A stretch of DNA of 64,000 bases, from NCBI RefSeq assembly GCF_029714285.1, contig NZ_CP121663.1, positions 1,364,001-1,428,000 of the forward strand. The letters run 5' to 3'. This DNA is from Rhizobium sp. CB3090. GTDB taxonomy: Bacteria; Pseudomonadota; Alphaproteobacteria; Rhizobiales; Rhizobiaceae. Each line of letters starts with the position of its first letter. The stretch's first letter is position 1. Positions 1-8,601 of this stretch are shown piece after piece. Both the position numbers and the translations under genes were made by a program. Below the pieces are notes generated by a model. That model was given only the letters and a program-made list of their open reading frames with translations, had not been told where the DNA came from and made no database searches.

Positions 1-1004
1 TCCAGACGATGCTGCGGCTCGAAGCCCAGCAATTCGCGTGCCTTGGAAATATCGGCGAAGCAGTTGCGAATATCGCCGGACCGCGCTTTGCCTGTGATAT
101 TCGGCTGGATGTCCGGAAATCCCATGGCGTCGGCCAGCATTGTAGCGACGTCGGCGATCATGTAGGCGTTGCCGCTTCCGACATTGATGACATGGCCGGC
201 CGCCTGTGGCCGCTCCAATGCAAGCCGGAACGCGCGGGCGACATCCAGCACATGCACGAAATCGCGTCGCTGCCTGCCATCCTCGAAAATGGTCGGCGGC
301 TGACCGTTAATCAGGCGGGAGGCAAAATTCGCAAGGACTCCCGTATAAGGATTGGATAGGGCCTGACCGGCGCCAAAGACATTGAACAGGCGCAGCGCAA
401 CTGCTTCGGTGGCATAAGCCTCGGCAAAAATGAGCACCTGGCGTTCCTGGACGAATTTTGTCAGCGCATAGATGGAGGCGAGATCGACCGGCTTTTCCTC
501 GTCCGTCGGAACCGGCACCAGGGCTTCGCCGTTCGGGCCGAGCGGATCCCATCGACCTTCTTTGGTCAGCCCGCCGTTTCTGCGGATATGGCCAAAACGT
601 TCGCCGGCGCGCGAGACATACGCACCCTCGCCATACACGCTCATGGAGGAAGCGACTACGATGCGCCGGACCGGCATGCCGATCATGGCATCGAGAAGAA
701 CAGCGGTCCCCAAATCATTCGTGCCGACATAACGAGCGATTTCATACATGGACTGGCCAACTCCGACCTCGGCGGCAAGATGGATTACGGCATCCACATC
801 CTTCAGCGCCCGCCGGATGGCCGCCTTATCCCGCACATCGGCGTGGATGATCTCGAGCGAACCAGACAAATCAAGGTCGGCATCGGCATGCACTTGATCG
901 ATCAGGGCATCGAAAATGCGGACTTCATGTCCATTGGAGAGAAGCTCTTCCGCGACATGGCGGCCGATAAAGCCGCAGCCACCAGTGATAAGAACAAGCG
1001 CCAT
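1..1004 (-). CDS. NAD-dependent epimerase/dehydratase, 3' end beyond window
   Basis: The reading frame is open from the ATG at 1004 to the left edge, so the C-terminus is missing. The N-terminus carries the Rossmann motif TGGCGFIG (residues 6-13), then LAAEVGVGQS, a SSMSVYGEG segment and YALTK with the catalytic Tyr and Lys of extended SDR enzymes. This is the UDP-glucose/GDP-mannose epimerase family, which acts on nucleotide sugars in the cytoplasm; the substrate cannot be read from sequence. It diverges from the dehydrogenase at 1284 and an EcfG-like promoter lies upstream at 1050-1074. A surface-polysaccharide or glycolipid role is inference from the sugar-modifying neighbours. Confidence 0.88.
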   Translation of the reverse strand, partial: MALVLITGGCGFIGRHVAEELLSNGHEVRIFDALIDQVHADADLDLSGSLEIIHADVRDKAAIRRALKDVDAVIHLAAEVGVGQSMYEIARYVGTNDLGTAVLLDAMIGMPVRRIVVASSMSVYGEGAYVSRAGERFGHIRRNGGLTKEGRWDPLGPNGEALVPVPTDEEKPVDLASIYALTKFVQERQVLIFAEAYATEAVALRLFNVFGAGQALSNPYTGVLANFASRLINGQPPTIFEDGRQRRDFVHVLDVARAFRLALERPQAAGHVINVGSGNAYMIADVATMLADAMGFPDIQPNITGKARSGDIRNCFADISKARELLGFEPQHRL

Positions 1005-1049
1005 AGTTCACCTGAAGCTGTGGATTTTCTAGGGTTTCGACCGCCTCCC

Positions 1050-1074
1050 AACCATAGACCTCAAGGAATGTTCC
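1050..1074 (-). promoter_or_regulatory. EcfG-type promoter for the epimerase
   Basis: On the minus strand GGAAC (1074-1070) is followed after 16 bases by GGTT (1053-1050), matching the general-stress sigma consensus GGAAC-N16/17-CGTT (also written GGAAC-N18-TT). The ATG lies 46 bases beyond the -10. The -35 is embedded in a perfect 9-bp inverted repeat at 1060-1079. Confidence 0.6.
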
Positions 1075-1079
1075 TTGAG
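1060..1079. promoter_or_regulatory. 20-bp palindrome overlapping the -35
   Basis: CTCAAGGAA-TG-TTCCTTGAG is a perfect 9-bp inverted repeat with a 2-base centre in the divergent intergenic region. It covers the -35 of the leftward promoter, so a dimeric regulator bound here could control the epimerase gene. No regulator gene is adjacent. Confidence 0.5.
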
Positions 1080-1200
1080 CTATGACATCTTTATCTTCCT
1101 TGACTTTATCTATGACTTCTCTGCCGGGCCCGTGATTGCGGAGTTCCAAGGCGTGGCGGACATGTCGAAGTGCCGAGCTTCTTCATCAACGACTTCTTCT

Positions 1201-1225
1201 GGAACAACACCGGCTCGTCGCCGTT
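1201..1225 (+). promoter_or_regulatory. EcfG-type promoter for the MDR dehydrogenase
   Basis: GGAAC (1201-1205), 16 bases, CGTT (1222-1225): an exact match to the EcfG/RpoE2 consensus, 58 bases before the chosen ATG at 1284. It stands back to back with the leftward promoter at 1050-1074. Confidence 0.65.
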
Positions 1226-1283
1226 AGACGCACGCCGGATTGTTCCTTCAGCCTGTGGAGCTCAATGCTGGCAGGAGGAGACG

Positions 1284-2273
1284 ATGAGCCAATTTCCATC
1301 TCCTGGGGCGCAAGCGATGAAAGCTGCCGTCGTTACCGGGCCTGGTCGATTGCGGATCGACGAAGTTCCCCTCCCCCAACCGCGTCGCCACCAGGTTCGC
1401 ATTCGACTCGAAGGCTGCGGCGTCTGCGCCTCCAATCTAGTGCCATGGGCCGGACCCGAATGGATGCAGTTTCCCACCGAGCCCGGCGGTCTGGGGCATG
1501 AGGGCTGGGGCGTGATTGACGCCGTCGGTGACGATGTCCGCGATCTTCGCATCGGCGATCGCGTGGCTTCGTTGGGCCATCATGCCTACGCAATGTACGA
1601 TGTCGCTGACGAGCACGCTGTCTTCCCTCTTCCCGGCGCCTTTGACGGGTTGGCCTTTCCAGGTGAACCGCTGGGTTGTGCCATGAACATTTTCAAACGG
1701 AGCGAGATCGTCGCAGGGCAGACCGTTGCAATCGTCGGCATCGGCTTTCTGGGTTCCCTCTTGGTGCAGCTTTGCGCGAGGGCCGGCGCACACGTCATCG
1801 CCATCTCCCGGCGGCGATCATCTCTCGAATGGGCAAGGCAAGCGGGCGCCTCCGAAATCATCCCGATGGAAGATCATTGGCACATCATCGAACAGGTGAA
1901 GCAGCTCACGGATAGCCATCTGTGCGATCGCGTCATTGAGGCCGTCGGGAAGCAATGGCCGCTCGATCTGGCAGCGGAACTGACGCGTGAGCGTGGCCGG
2001 CTCGTCATAGCAGGCTACCACCAGGATGGACCGCGTACCGTCAACATGCAATTGTGGAACTGGCGTGGTCTCGATGTCGTCAATGCCCACGAGCGGGACC
2101 TGACCATCTACGTCCAAGGCATTCGCGATGCTGTTACGGCCATTCGATCCGGCGCGCTGGATCCTTGGCCTCTGTTGACTCACCGCTTCCCCTTGGAGCG
2201 GCTGGACGAAGCGCTGAATACGGCTCGGGATCGTCCGGACGGATTTCTCAAGGCGCTGGTGGTTTACCCATGA
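1284..2273 (+). CDS. Zinc-type MDR alcohol dehydrogenase
   Basis: A 329-residue medium-chain dehydrogenase/reductase. The start is set by AGGAGGAG at 1273-1280; an upstream in-frame ATG at 1170 would place the promoter inside the gene. Visible are the zinc-binding region with GCGVCASN and GLGHEGWG, a GDRVA turn and the Rossmann segment VAIVGIGFLGSLLVQLC. The four-cysteine structural-zinc lobe of classical ADHs is absent. It probably oxidises a secondary alcohol or polyol with NAD(P). Its stop overlaps the next start (ATGA), so it is co-translated with a Gfo/Idh/MocA enzyme, a pairing typical of polyol or inositol metabolism. Substrate unknown. Confidence 0.88.
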   Translation: MSQFPSPGAQAMKAAVVTGPGRLRIDEVPLPQPRRHQVRIRLEGCGVCASNLVPWAGPEWMQFPTEPGGLGHEGWGVIDAVGDDVRDLRIGDRVASLGHHAYAMYDVADEHAVFPLPGAFDGLAFPGEPLGCAMNIFKRSEIVAGQTVAIVGIGFLGSLLVQLCARAGAHVIAISRRRSSLEWARQAGASEIIPMEDHWHIIEQVKQLTDSHLCDRVIEAVGKQWPLDLAAELTRERGRLVIAGYHQDGPRTVNMQLWNWRGLDVVNAHERDLTIYVQGIRDAVTAIRSGALDPWPLLTHRFPLERLDEALNTARDRPDGFLKALVVYP

Positions 2274-3316
2274 CCGAAATTGCCGCTGCCGCAGATCGCA
2301 TCCAAAGACGTTCGGCTCGTCCGAGAGTGGGCTTCCTCGGCGTCGGCTGGATCGGCCGCCACCGGATGCAAGCGATGTTGGAGAGCGGTATGGTCGAGGC
2401 GACGGCGATCTGCGATCCTTCGCCGGAGATGGCGATGGAGGCGCAGAAGCTCGCGCCGGACGCCCTGATTGTACCGTCGCTCGATGCGTTGCTGGATCTT
2501 TCTCTAGATGGCCTCGTCATCGCCACGCCGAGCGCACTGCATGCGCAGCAAGCGATCGAAGCGGCGCAACGGGGAGTTGCCGTCTTTTGCCAAAAGCCGC
2601 TCGGTCGGACAAGAAGCGAAGTGGAAGCGGTGGTTGATGCAGCCCGCGCGGCCGACAGGCTCTTATGCATCGACCTATCTTATCGCCATACGGCGGGCAT
2701 GCGCCTGGTCCGCGAACTCGTCCGTTCGGAAGCGATCGGCAGAGTGTTTGCCGCGGACCTGACCTTTCACAATGCCTATGGGCCCGACAAGGCGTGGTTT
2801 TACGACAAGGCGCTGTCGGGCGGCGGCTGCGTTATGGACCTTGGTATTCATTTGGCCGATCTTGCGCTTTGGACGCTGGACCATCCACAAGTTGATGCAG
2901 TTGAAAGCACGCTCTTTCGGGAAGGCAGACCTGTTTCTCCGGAGAGCGGCGAAGTTGAGGATTTCGCCGCGGCGACGATCACGCTTACGACCGGGGTTGT
3001 TGTCCGTCTGATCTGTTCTTGGCGCCTTCACGCGGGTCGCGAGGCTGTCATCAGCGCCAATTTCTATGGGACGAAAGGCGGGGCGGCCCTGCACAATGTC
3101 AACGGATCTTTTTACGACTTCGTTGCCGAGCATTATCGCGGGACGCAGACTGAAGTGTTGAGCTCGCCTCCGGACGCATGGGGAGGCCGTGCTGCTGTCG
3201 ATTGGGCCAGGCGCCTTGCGGCTGGCGGAACCTATGACAGCGAATGCGAAGAGTTGATTGCGGTAAGCGCTCTCCTCGACAGGATTTATGGCAACACATC
3301 CGATCATTCGCCATGA
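2270..3316 (+). CDS. Gfo/Idh/MocA family oxidoreductase
   Basis: A 348-residue protein starting on the ATGA overlap with the preceding dehydrogenase. The N-terminal NAD(P) fold shows GFLGVGWIGRHR and the family signature CQKPLGRT (usual form EKP), followed by the C-terminal alpha/beta domain with GGGCVMDLGIHLADL, where the usual catalytic His is present. The family oxidises or epimerises sugars and inositols. The two-gene operon suggests successive steps on one substrate, but none can be named. Confidence 0.9.
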   Translation: MTEIAAAADRIQRRSARPRVGFLGVGWIGRHRMQAMLESGMVEATAICDPSPEMAMEAQKLAPDALIVPSLDALLDLSLDGLVIATPSALHAQQAIEAAQRGVAVFCQKPLGRTRSEVEAVVDAARAADRLLCIDLSYRHTAGMRLVRELVRSEAIGRVFAADLTFHNAYGPDKAWFYDKALSGGGCVMDLGIHLADLALWTLDHPQVDAVESTLFREGRPVSPESGEVEDFAAATITLTTGVVVRLICSWRLHAGREAVISANFYGTKGGAALHNVNGSFYDFVAEHYRGTQTEVLSSPPDAWGGRAAVDWARRLAAGGTYDSECEELIAVSALLDRIYGNTSDHSP

Positions 3317-3470
3317 CTTCACAGGGGAATAATCAATCGCCGTGCACGTCGCCGCATTGCATCTGGGTTTTGCCGGCCACCCATCCCTTCCAAACACTCC
3401 CAATTCGGCGACTTAAACTCCGGCTCCAATATCATGGTCTACTGCCGGCGATGGCTAAAAGGAGGTACAG

Positions 3471-4397
3471 ATGGGAACGGCGCGTGCTGCTGCGCGCATA
3501 TCGATTTGGCTTTCCGTTGTAGCGGTATTTGCCCTTGCGGCGATCTGGATCGTGACCGAACCTGTCGCGCCGATTGCCGAAGATGATCCGCGCCTTCTGC
3601 GCGGAGACGATCCCGCAAGGGGCAAGCTTATTTTTGCTGCCGGAGACTGTGCCTCGTGCCACGCCACGCCCGGTCAGGGCGATCGGTTGCGTCTGGGCGG
3701 CGGGCTTGCACTGGCGTCGCCTTTCGGCACCTTCCGCGCGCCCAACATATCGCCGGACCCTGCCGACGGCATCGGCGCCTGGAGCCCTGCGAATTTTGCC
3801 AATGCGATGTTGGGCGGCGTCTCGCCGCATGGAGAGCATTATTACCCGGTTTTTCCCTATACCAGCTTTACCGGAATGCGGCTTGCCGACATAGCGGACC
3901 TCTGGGCCTATCTCAAAACACTGCCCGCCGTTTCCGGACGCCCCCCTCCGCATGATCTGTTCGTTCTGTTTCGCATCCGCCGCCTGCTTGGGCTCTGGAA
4001 ATTAGTGTTTTTCCGCCAGGGCTATTCGCAGGCGCACGTGACGGGTGATGTCGTTCTGGATCGTGGCGGCTATCTGGTGGAAACCGTCGGTCATTGCGCG
4101 GAATGTCATTCCTCCCGCAACATGTTTGGCGCGATCCGTCCCTCGACGCGCTTTGCCGGCGGACCCGATCCCGAAGGCATTGGTTTCGTTCCCAACATTA
4201 CGCCAAGCCGCCTCGGGAACTGGTCCGAAGCAGACATCGCCGAAATGCTGAAAAACGGCAACACGCCGGATCACGGACGCGTGGGGTCGTCAATGGCGGA
4301 TGTCGTCACCAACACAGCCACGCTGCGGCAAAGCGATCGCGATGCGATCGCACGCTACGTCAAATCTCTACCGCCACGGCCGACGCCCCATCCGTAA
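3471..4397 (+). CDS. Membrane-anchored diheme cytochrome c
   Basis: A 308-residue protein with AAGGAGG just upstream, an N-terminal membrane helix (about residues 10-28) and two class I cytochrome c domains with CASCH (60-64) and CAECH (209-213). Candidate axial Met residues are near 136 and 275. This is the architecture of cytochrome subunits of periplasmic flavin dehydrogenases (gluconate 2-dehydrogenase type) and of oxidase-feeding c-type cytochromes. It converges on the caa3 operon, ending 7 bases from the stop of the cytochrome c on the other strand. It may donate electrons to that oxidase, or serve the GMC dehydrogenase at 41.5 kb, which has no cytochrome gene of its own; both are inference. 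Confidence 0.9.
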   Translation: MGTARAAARISIWLSVVAVFALAAIWIVTEPVAPIAEDDPRLLRGDDPARGKLIFAAGDCASCHATPGQGDRLRLGGGLALASPFGTFRAPNISPDPADGIGAWSPANFANAMLGGVSPHGEHYYPVFPYTSFTGMRLADIADLWAYLKTLPAVSGRPPPHDLFVLFRIRRLLGLWKLVFFRQGYSQAHVTGDVVLDRGGYLVETVGHCAECHSSRNMFGAIRPSTRFAGGPDPEGIGFVPNITPSRLGNWSEADIAEMLKNGNTPDHGRVGSSMADVVTNTATLRQSDRDAIARYVKSLPPRPTPHP

Positions 4398-4403
4398 AGA
4401 ACA

Positions 4404-4820
4404 TCAGCGCGCGTAGAGGTAGGCCGCTAGATCGCGCGCTTCCTGCTCGGTAATTCCCGTGGTCGGCATTGCAGTATTGGGTGTGAAAGCCTGAGGCGAG
4501 ACGATCCAGCGCACCAGATTGTCGCCACTGTTGTCGACAACACCCGCTATGTAGACGCGCTCCCTCATATTCGTCAGGGGTGCGGCGACCTTGCCGTCCG
4601 CACCGGCAATCCCCGGGATAGTATGGCAGCCGGTGCAGCCATATCGGCGAAAGATGGGCGGAGCTTTCGACGGATCGCCGCCCGTGAGTGTGCGCGCCAC
4701 CTCACGGCGCTGCCGCGTCTCCTGTATCATGACGCCGGTAGCAAACGCCGCCGACAATGCGACAATCATCGCCGCCAGCCAGACGCCGCGATATGTCTCA
4801 AGGGCGGAGAGGCTGGACAT
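4404..4820 (-). CDS. Membrane-anchored monoheme cytochrome c
   Basis: A 138-residue protein with one N-terminal membrane helix (about residues 12-31) and one CTGCH heme site (62-66); TAMPTTGIT near the C-terminus supplies the likely Met ligand. It is the last gene of the leftward oxidase operon and its start overlaps the end of ctaG by 23 bases. It is probably an electron carrier to the caa3 oxidase on the periplasmic face. Confidence 0.88.
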   Translation of the reverse strand: MSSLSALETYRGVWLAAMIVALSAAFATGVMIQETRQRREVARTLTGGDPSKAPPIFRRYGCTGCHTIPGIAGADGKVAAPLTNMRERVYIAGVVDNSGDNLVRWIVSPQAFTPNTAMPTTGITEQEARDLAAYLYAR

Positions 4821-5793
4821 GCCCGCTCCTTCTGCCGGCAGTGGAAATCCACAGTGCCGCCATCGTCAATGCGGCGCCGGCATAGATGGTTCCCGCCGGC
4901 ACCCACATGACTATTCCGGCCAGTTGCTGATCTTCCAAGGGTGTCAAATTCCACGCTTGCGCAACGCTTGTCTGGGCGATGTAGAGGACCCTCGGGGCAA
5001 GAGCCATCAGAGCGCCCAGAGCGGAGGTGTGGAGCATCGTCACGATGAGGTGCCAAGCGGCGACCCCGTAATTGCATCGCCAGCATATTGACCACCAGAA
5101 CAGAATGGCGGTGATAAAGAAGCAGACATGCTGCAATCGATGCAGCGTGATATTGGTCACGGCCGCGTCGAAAAGCGCAGGCGCATGCCAGGCCCAGATG
5201 ACGGCACCATGCAGCAGCGTGGCATTGAGCCCGGCCGTCGACCATCTCCAGCCGATCCGAATAGTACTGGTCTTCATAAATCGGCCCGCGCTGTGCCTCA
5301 GCGGGGCCGGAAGACCCCAAAGCAGCGCGCCTGCCGGCCGCGCCAGGACGATCATCGGTGCGGCAACCGCCATGAGGATCTCGTGCTCGATCATATGTGC
5401 GAAGAAAAGATGCTCGCCGAGCCAATGCAATGGTGAAATCAGCGCGCCCACGAGGGCAAGCCAGCCGAACCAAAAACATGCTGCCCGCCGCAGCATAACC
5501 GGCCGACCGCGCCGCGCCCGTCGCCTCAGAATAAAGGACCCATAGGCAAAAAGCAGGCCGGTAACGCAGATCGGGATCGCAATCCATGGGTCGAAGGTCC
5601 ATGCGGGCTGAAGACCATGCTCGCCTATCTCATGTGCCGACGCCGCTTTCGGTGCGATCGTCGATAAGAGAGATAGCCATAGGACACTTCCGGAAAAGCT
5701 CCATAGCCGCTTTCCGTCGGGGGCTCGCAGAAAACTATCGGTTGGAGCAGTTCCGCGACTCCGGGAGGCGCTGACGCATTCTAGCGCTGGCAT
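4798..5793 (-). CDS. ctaG: CtaG/caa3-type oxidase assembly protein
   Basis: A polytopic membrane protein of the caa3_CtaG family (331 residues from the ATG at 5793, which overlaps the stop of the preceding gene). An N-terminal hydrophobic segment ends in AASAHE, and further helices include FFAHMIEHEILMAVAAP with the conserved His/Glu residues of the family, and a WWSICW segment. The family acts in copper delivery to caa3-type oxidases. Its place after subunit III in a compact oxidase operon supports this. The long open frame extending upstream to 6204 is read-through over coxO/coxP and was not used. Confidence 0.85.
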   Translation of the reverse strand: MPALECVSASRSRGTAPTDSFLRAPDGKRLWSFSGSVLWLSLLSTIAPKAASAHEIGEHGLQPAWTFDPWIAIPICVTGLLFAYGSFILRRRARRGRPVMLRRAACFWFGWLALVGALISPLHWLGEHLFFAHMIEHEILMAVAAPMIVLARPAGALLWGLPAPLRHSAGRFMKTSTIRIGWRWSTAGLNATLLHGAVIWAWHAPALFDAAVTNITLHRLQHVCFFITAILFWWSICWRCNYGVAAWHLIVTMLHTSALGALMALAPRVLYIAQTSVAQAWNLTPLEDQQLAGIVMWVPAGTIYAGAALTMAALWISTAGRRSGHVQPLRP

Positions 5794-6089
5794 GCTTCGA
5801 TAAGCCACGAGCCGACCCCCTGAAGAATGAGCGCAAAGGCAAAGATCAGTCCCGTGAGAAAGCTGAGCTCGGAGAGAAAAAGCGCCGTGCGGACCTTCGT
5901 CGACGCCCGGCTGACACGCGAGACCGAGGCACTGCCGATCGCCAGCAAGATTGCTGCCGCGGGTGCAAGTACCGTCGACGGCATTTTGCTGCCGCAGTCG
6001 GAATAAGGCAGAATCTGTCCAAGCTGCGTGTTGATGGCCCAGCTCAGGGGAGCAAGGATCAGACCGCCATATCTTGCCGCCGTCGTCAT
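5781..6089 (-). CDS. coxP: Small oxidase-operon membrane protein (CoxP-like)
   Basis: A 102-residue protein with about three hydrophobic segments, starting on a TGATG overlap with the subunit III gene and ending 13 bases inside ctaG. By position it matches the short last cox gene in alternative CoxMNOP-type operons of rhizobia. Sequence recognition alone is weak; the symbol rests on operon order. Confidence 0.7.
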   Translation of the reverse strand: MTTAARYGGLILAPLSWAINTQLGQILPYSDCGSKMPSTVLAPAAAILLAIGSASVSRVSRASTKVRTALFLSELSFLTGLIFAFALILQGVGSWLIEACQR

Positions 6090-6691
6090 CACAGCCTTGG
6101 CACCCAATAAATGCACAGATACAAAGGAATCCACGCGGCCACGACAAAGTTCCAATAGAGGGCATTGTCATGCACATCGCCATAGCGGCGTGGGTTATCG
6201 GCATGACGGGAAAACATCAGGCAAGTCAAAACCAGCGTATCGATCAGATCGGTAACGATGTGCGTGGTGTGAAGGCCAAGCATGACCCAAACGATGGAGC
6301 CATAGGCATTGTCGTCCCAGCGAACCGCGAGAACCGTGAACTCGAAGGCGCGGAATATCAGAGGCAGCACTCCCAAAATCGACATGACGATGAGCCCGAT
6401 GCGGACGCGTCTGAGATCCTGCTGGCGTGCACGCCGCGATAGGACGAGATTTGGCACTATGCTTGCCAACAACAGCACGGTCAGGCATGTTCCAGGCCAA
6501 AGGCCGGGTGCAGGGGCATCGATCGGCCAAGTCTTGGCGAGGCTCATTAGATAAAAATAAACGGCAATCGCCAGGCCGAAGCCGGAGCCTTCGATTAGCA
6601 TGAATGCGAGGGTTCCCCACCATGTTGGGCTCGCCGTCCCCATGCCGTGGAGCGGAAGCTTTGAAACGTCGAGGGTAACGCGCTCTTTCAA
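6089..6691 (-). CDS. coxO: Heme-copper oxidase subunit III
   Basis: A 200-residue polytopic protein. I place the start at the TTG at 6691, which overlaps the stop of subunit I (TTGA) and has GGAGGA upstream; no ATG fits. The N-terminus has SPTWWGTLAFMLIEG (the Trp-Gly/Glu segment of subunit III), and the C-terminal half has GLHTTHIVTDLIDT and a YWNFVVAAWIPLY segment typical of the family. It is a core but non-catalytic oxidase subunit. Confidence 0.9.
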   Translation of the reverse strand: MKERVTLDVSKLPLHGMGTASPTWWGTLAFMLIEGSGFGLAIAVYFYLMSLAKTWPIDAPAPGLWPGTCLTVLLLASIVPNLVLSRRARQQDLRRVRIGLIVMSILGVLPLIFRAFEFTVLAVRWDDNAYGSIVWVMLGLHTTHIVTDLIDTLVLTCLMFSRHADNPRRYGDVHDNALYWNFVVAAWIPLYLCIYWVPRL

Positions 6692-8601
6692 GACTCGTCC
6701 TCCGGCACCTGCTTGGGCCAGAACCAGCCGATCAGCGCAATGGCGATCGGGATCGATCCCCAAACGACTGCCCAAGGAGAGAAAATCGACCAAATGAGCA
6801 TGATTGTGGTGGCGATGGCAGAGAGGAGCGGCCATATCGAATTTCTGGGTGATGACTCGCGCGCCTCAGCCTGTGCTTCGACAAGGCTGCTGACGATGAG
6901 TTCGCGCCGATCCGTCCGAAGTCCGGTGGCGACCGTCAGCTCGTCAGGTTCGCTCCACAAGGGATCGCGCGCGGCAACGACTGGAATGCGGGCGAAATTG
7001 AAACAGGCCGGCGGCGACGAGGTCGCCCATTCAAGCGTTGAGGCTCCCCAGGGATTGGCTCCGGCGGGCGCCCCTGATCGGGCACTGCGCAGCACGTCGA
7101 CGAAGAAAATGAAAAAACCCGAGGCAAGAACGAGCGCGCTTGCGCTGACAAAAAGATTCATGCCTGCCCACGGCATTTCGGGTTGATAGGTATAGATGCG
7201 CCGCGGCATGCCCTCCAGACCCAATATATGCATCGGAAAGAACGTCATGTTGAAGCCGATGAAGATGAGCGCGAATGCAAAGCGTCCGAGGGTTTCGCTC
7301 ATCATGTGCCCGGTCATCTTGGGAAACCAGTAGTAGATGGCGCCAAGCAGGGGAAAGACGGCACCGCCGATGAGTACGTAGTGAAAGTGCGCCACCACGA
7401 AATATGTGTCGTGAACCTGCGTGTCGAATGGCACCGAAGCGACCATGACGCCGGTCAGTCCTCCGATGACGAAAGTGACGATAAAGCCGATAACGAACAA
7501 AAACGGTGTCTTGAATTGCGGCCGACCGTCCCAAAGAGTGGCGAGCCAGCAGAATATCTGGACGCCGGCAGGAATGGCGATCGTCATGCTCGAGGCGGTG
7601 AAGAAGCTTTCGCCGACCTGCGGCAGGCCGACGACGAACATGTGATGCACCCACAGTCCGAAGGCCAATACCGCGGTGGAAATAAGCGCCATGACCAGGG
7701 GAAGATACCCGAACAGAGGCCGTCGCGCGAAGGTGGAGACGATCGACGACACCATTCCGACGGCCGGAAGAAAGATGATGTAGACCTCTGGATGACCGAA
7801 GAACCAGAACAGATGCTGCCATAGCAGCACGTCGCCGCCTTCGGCCGGATTGAAGAAATGCGTGCCAACGAGACGGTCGAGGATCAGCGACGAGCTTGCA
7901 AACATGATCGCCGGCATGGCCATGATGATCAGGAAAGAGGTCACCAGCATTGCCCAGACGAAGAGCGGAATGCGGTCGAGTGACATGCCCGGCGCTCGCT
8001 GCTTGAACACCGTCACGACGATCTCGACCGCCACTGCCAAAGCGGAGAGCTCCGTGAACGTGATCATCTGAGCCCATATGTCGGCCCGTTTGCCTGCGCC
8101 GAATTGCGGACCCGAAAGAGGCACATAGGCAAACCATCCGACATCGGGTGCTGTGTCGAGTGCAAAGGCGATCCATAGCAGCAAGCCGCCGGCGAGAAAT
8201 ATCCAATAGGAAAAGGCGTTCAGGCGCGGGAACGCGATGTTGCGTGTTCCGACCATCAACGGCACGAGATAAACGCCCATGGCCTCCATGACCGGAACGG
8301 CAAAGAGGAACATCATCGTCGATCCATGCATCGTGAAGATCTGATTGTAGCGATCAGGCCCGATGAAGCGGGCTTCCGGCTGCGCGAGCTGCAGGCGCAT
8401 GGCAAGGGCAAGAAGTCCGCCCAGTATCAGAAAGACGAAGGCCGTAATGATATAGCGCCGTCCGATGATCTTATGATCGACAGTTGTAAGCGCACCCCAT
8501 ATGCCGCGCGGGGTCTCCCAGGTCTCGGAAAGGCGGCGTTCGAGCTCGCCCTCGTCCAAATCGAAGATGCGCTGTTCTGCCAAACCCGCGTCGCCAGTCA
8601 T
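6688..8601 (-). CDS. coxN: caa3-type cytochrome c oxidase subunit I
   Basis: A 637-residue catalytic subunit starting on the ATGA overlap with subunit II; about twelve core helices plus C-terminal extra helices. Heme and copper ligands are intact: His92, His270 with Glu272 and Tyr274 (HPEVY), His319-His320, and His405/His407 (AHFHY). Two normally conserved proton-channel positions differ: the D-channel entry Asp is Asn121 (TRNIAFPR where GAPDMAFPR is usual) and the K-channel Lys is Gln348 (PAGVQIF for PTGIKIF). Dioxygen reduction is likely, but proton pumping may be altered. The order resembles the alternative CoxMNOP oxidase of Bradyrhizobium. Confidence 0.95.
   Translation of the reverse strand: MTGDAGLAEQRIFDLDEGELERRLSETWETPRGIWGALTTVDHKIIGRRYIITAFVFLILGGLLALAMRLQLAQPEARFIGPDRYNQIFTMHGSTMMFLFAVPVMEAMGVYLVPLMVGTRNIAFPRLNAFSYWIFLAGGLLLWIAFALDTAPDVGWFAYVPLSGPQFGAGKRADIWAQMITFTELSALAVAVEIVVTVFKQRAPGMSLDRIPLFVWAMLVTSFLIIMAMPAIMFASSSLILDRLVGTHFFNPAEGGDVLLWQHLFWFFGHPEVYIIFLPAVGMVSSIVSTFARRPLFGYLPLVMALISTAVLAFGLWVHHMFVVGLPQVGESFFTASSMTIAIPAGVQIFCWLATLWDGRPQFKTPFLFVIGFIVTFVIGGLTGVMVASVPFDTQVHDTYFVVAHFHYVLIGGAVFPLLGAIYYWFPKMTGHMMSETLGRFAFALIFIGFNMTFFPMHILGLEGMPRRIYTYQPEMPWAGMNLFVSASALVLASGFFIFFVDVLRSARSGAPAGANPWGASTLEWATSSPPACFNFARIPVVAARDPLWSEPDELTVATGLRTDRRELIVSSLVEAQAEARESSPRNSIWPLLSAIATTIMLIWSIFSPWAVVWGSIPIAIALIGWFWPKQVPEDES

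Noticed and set aside
5793..6204. N-terminal extension of ctaG to 6204
   Set aside because: It would overlap the coxP- and coxO-like genes entirely; the ATG at 5793 sits at the normal overlap with the preceding stop.
7031..8206. 391-codon minus-strand frame in subunit I region
   Set aside because: Another frame of the same strand as coxN; Arg/His-rich nonsense while coxN carries all heme ligands.
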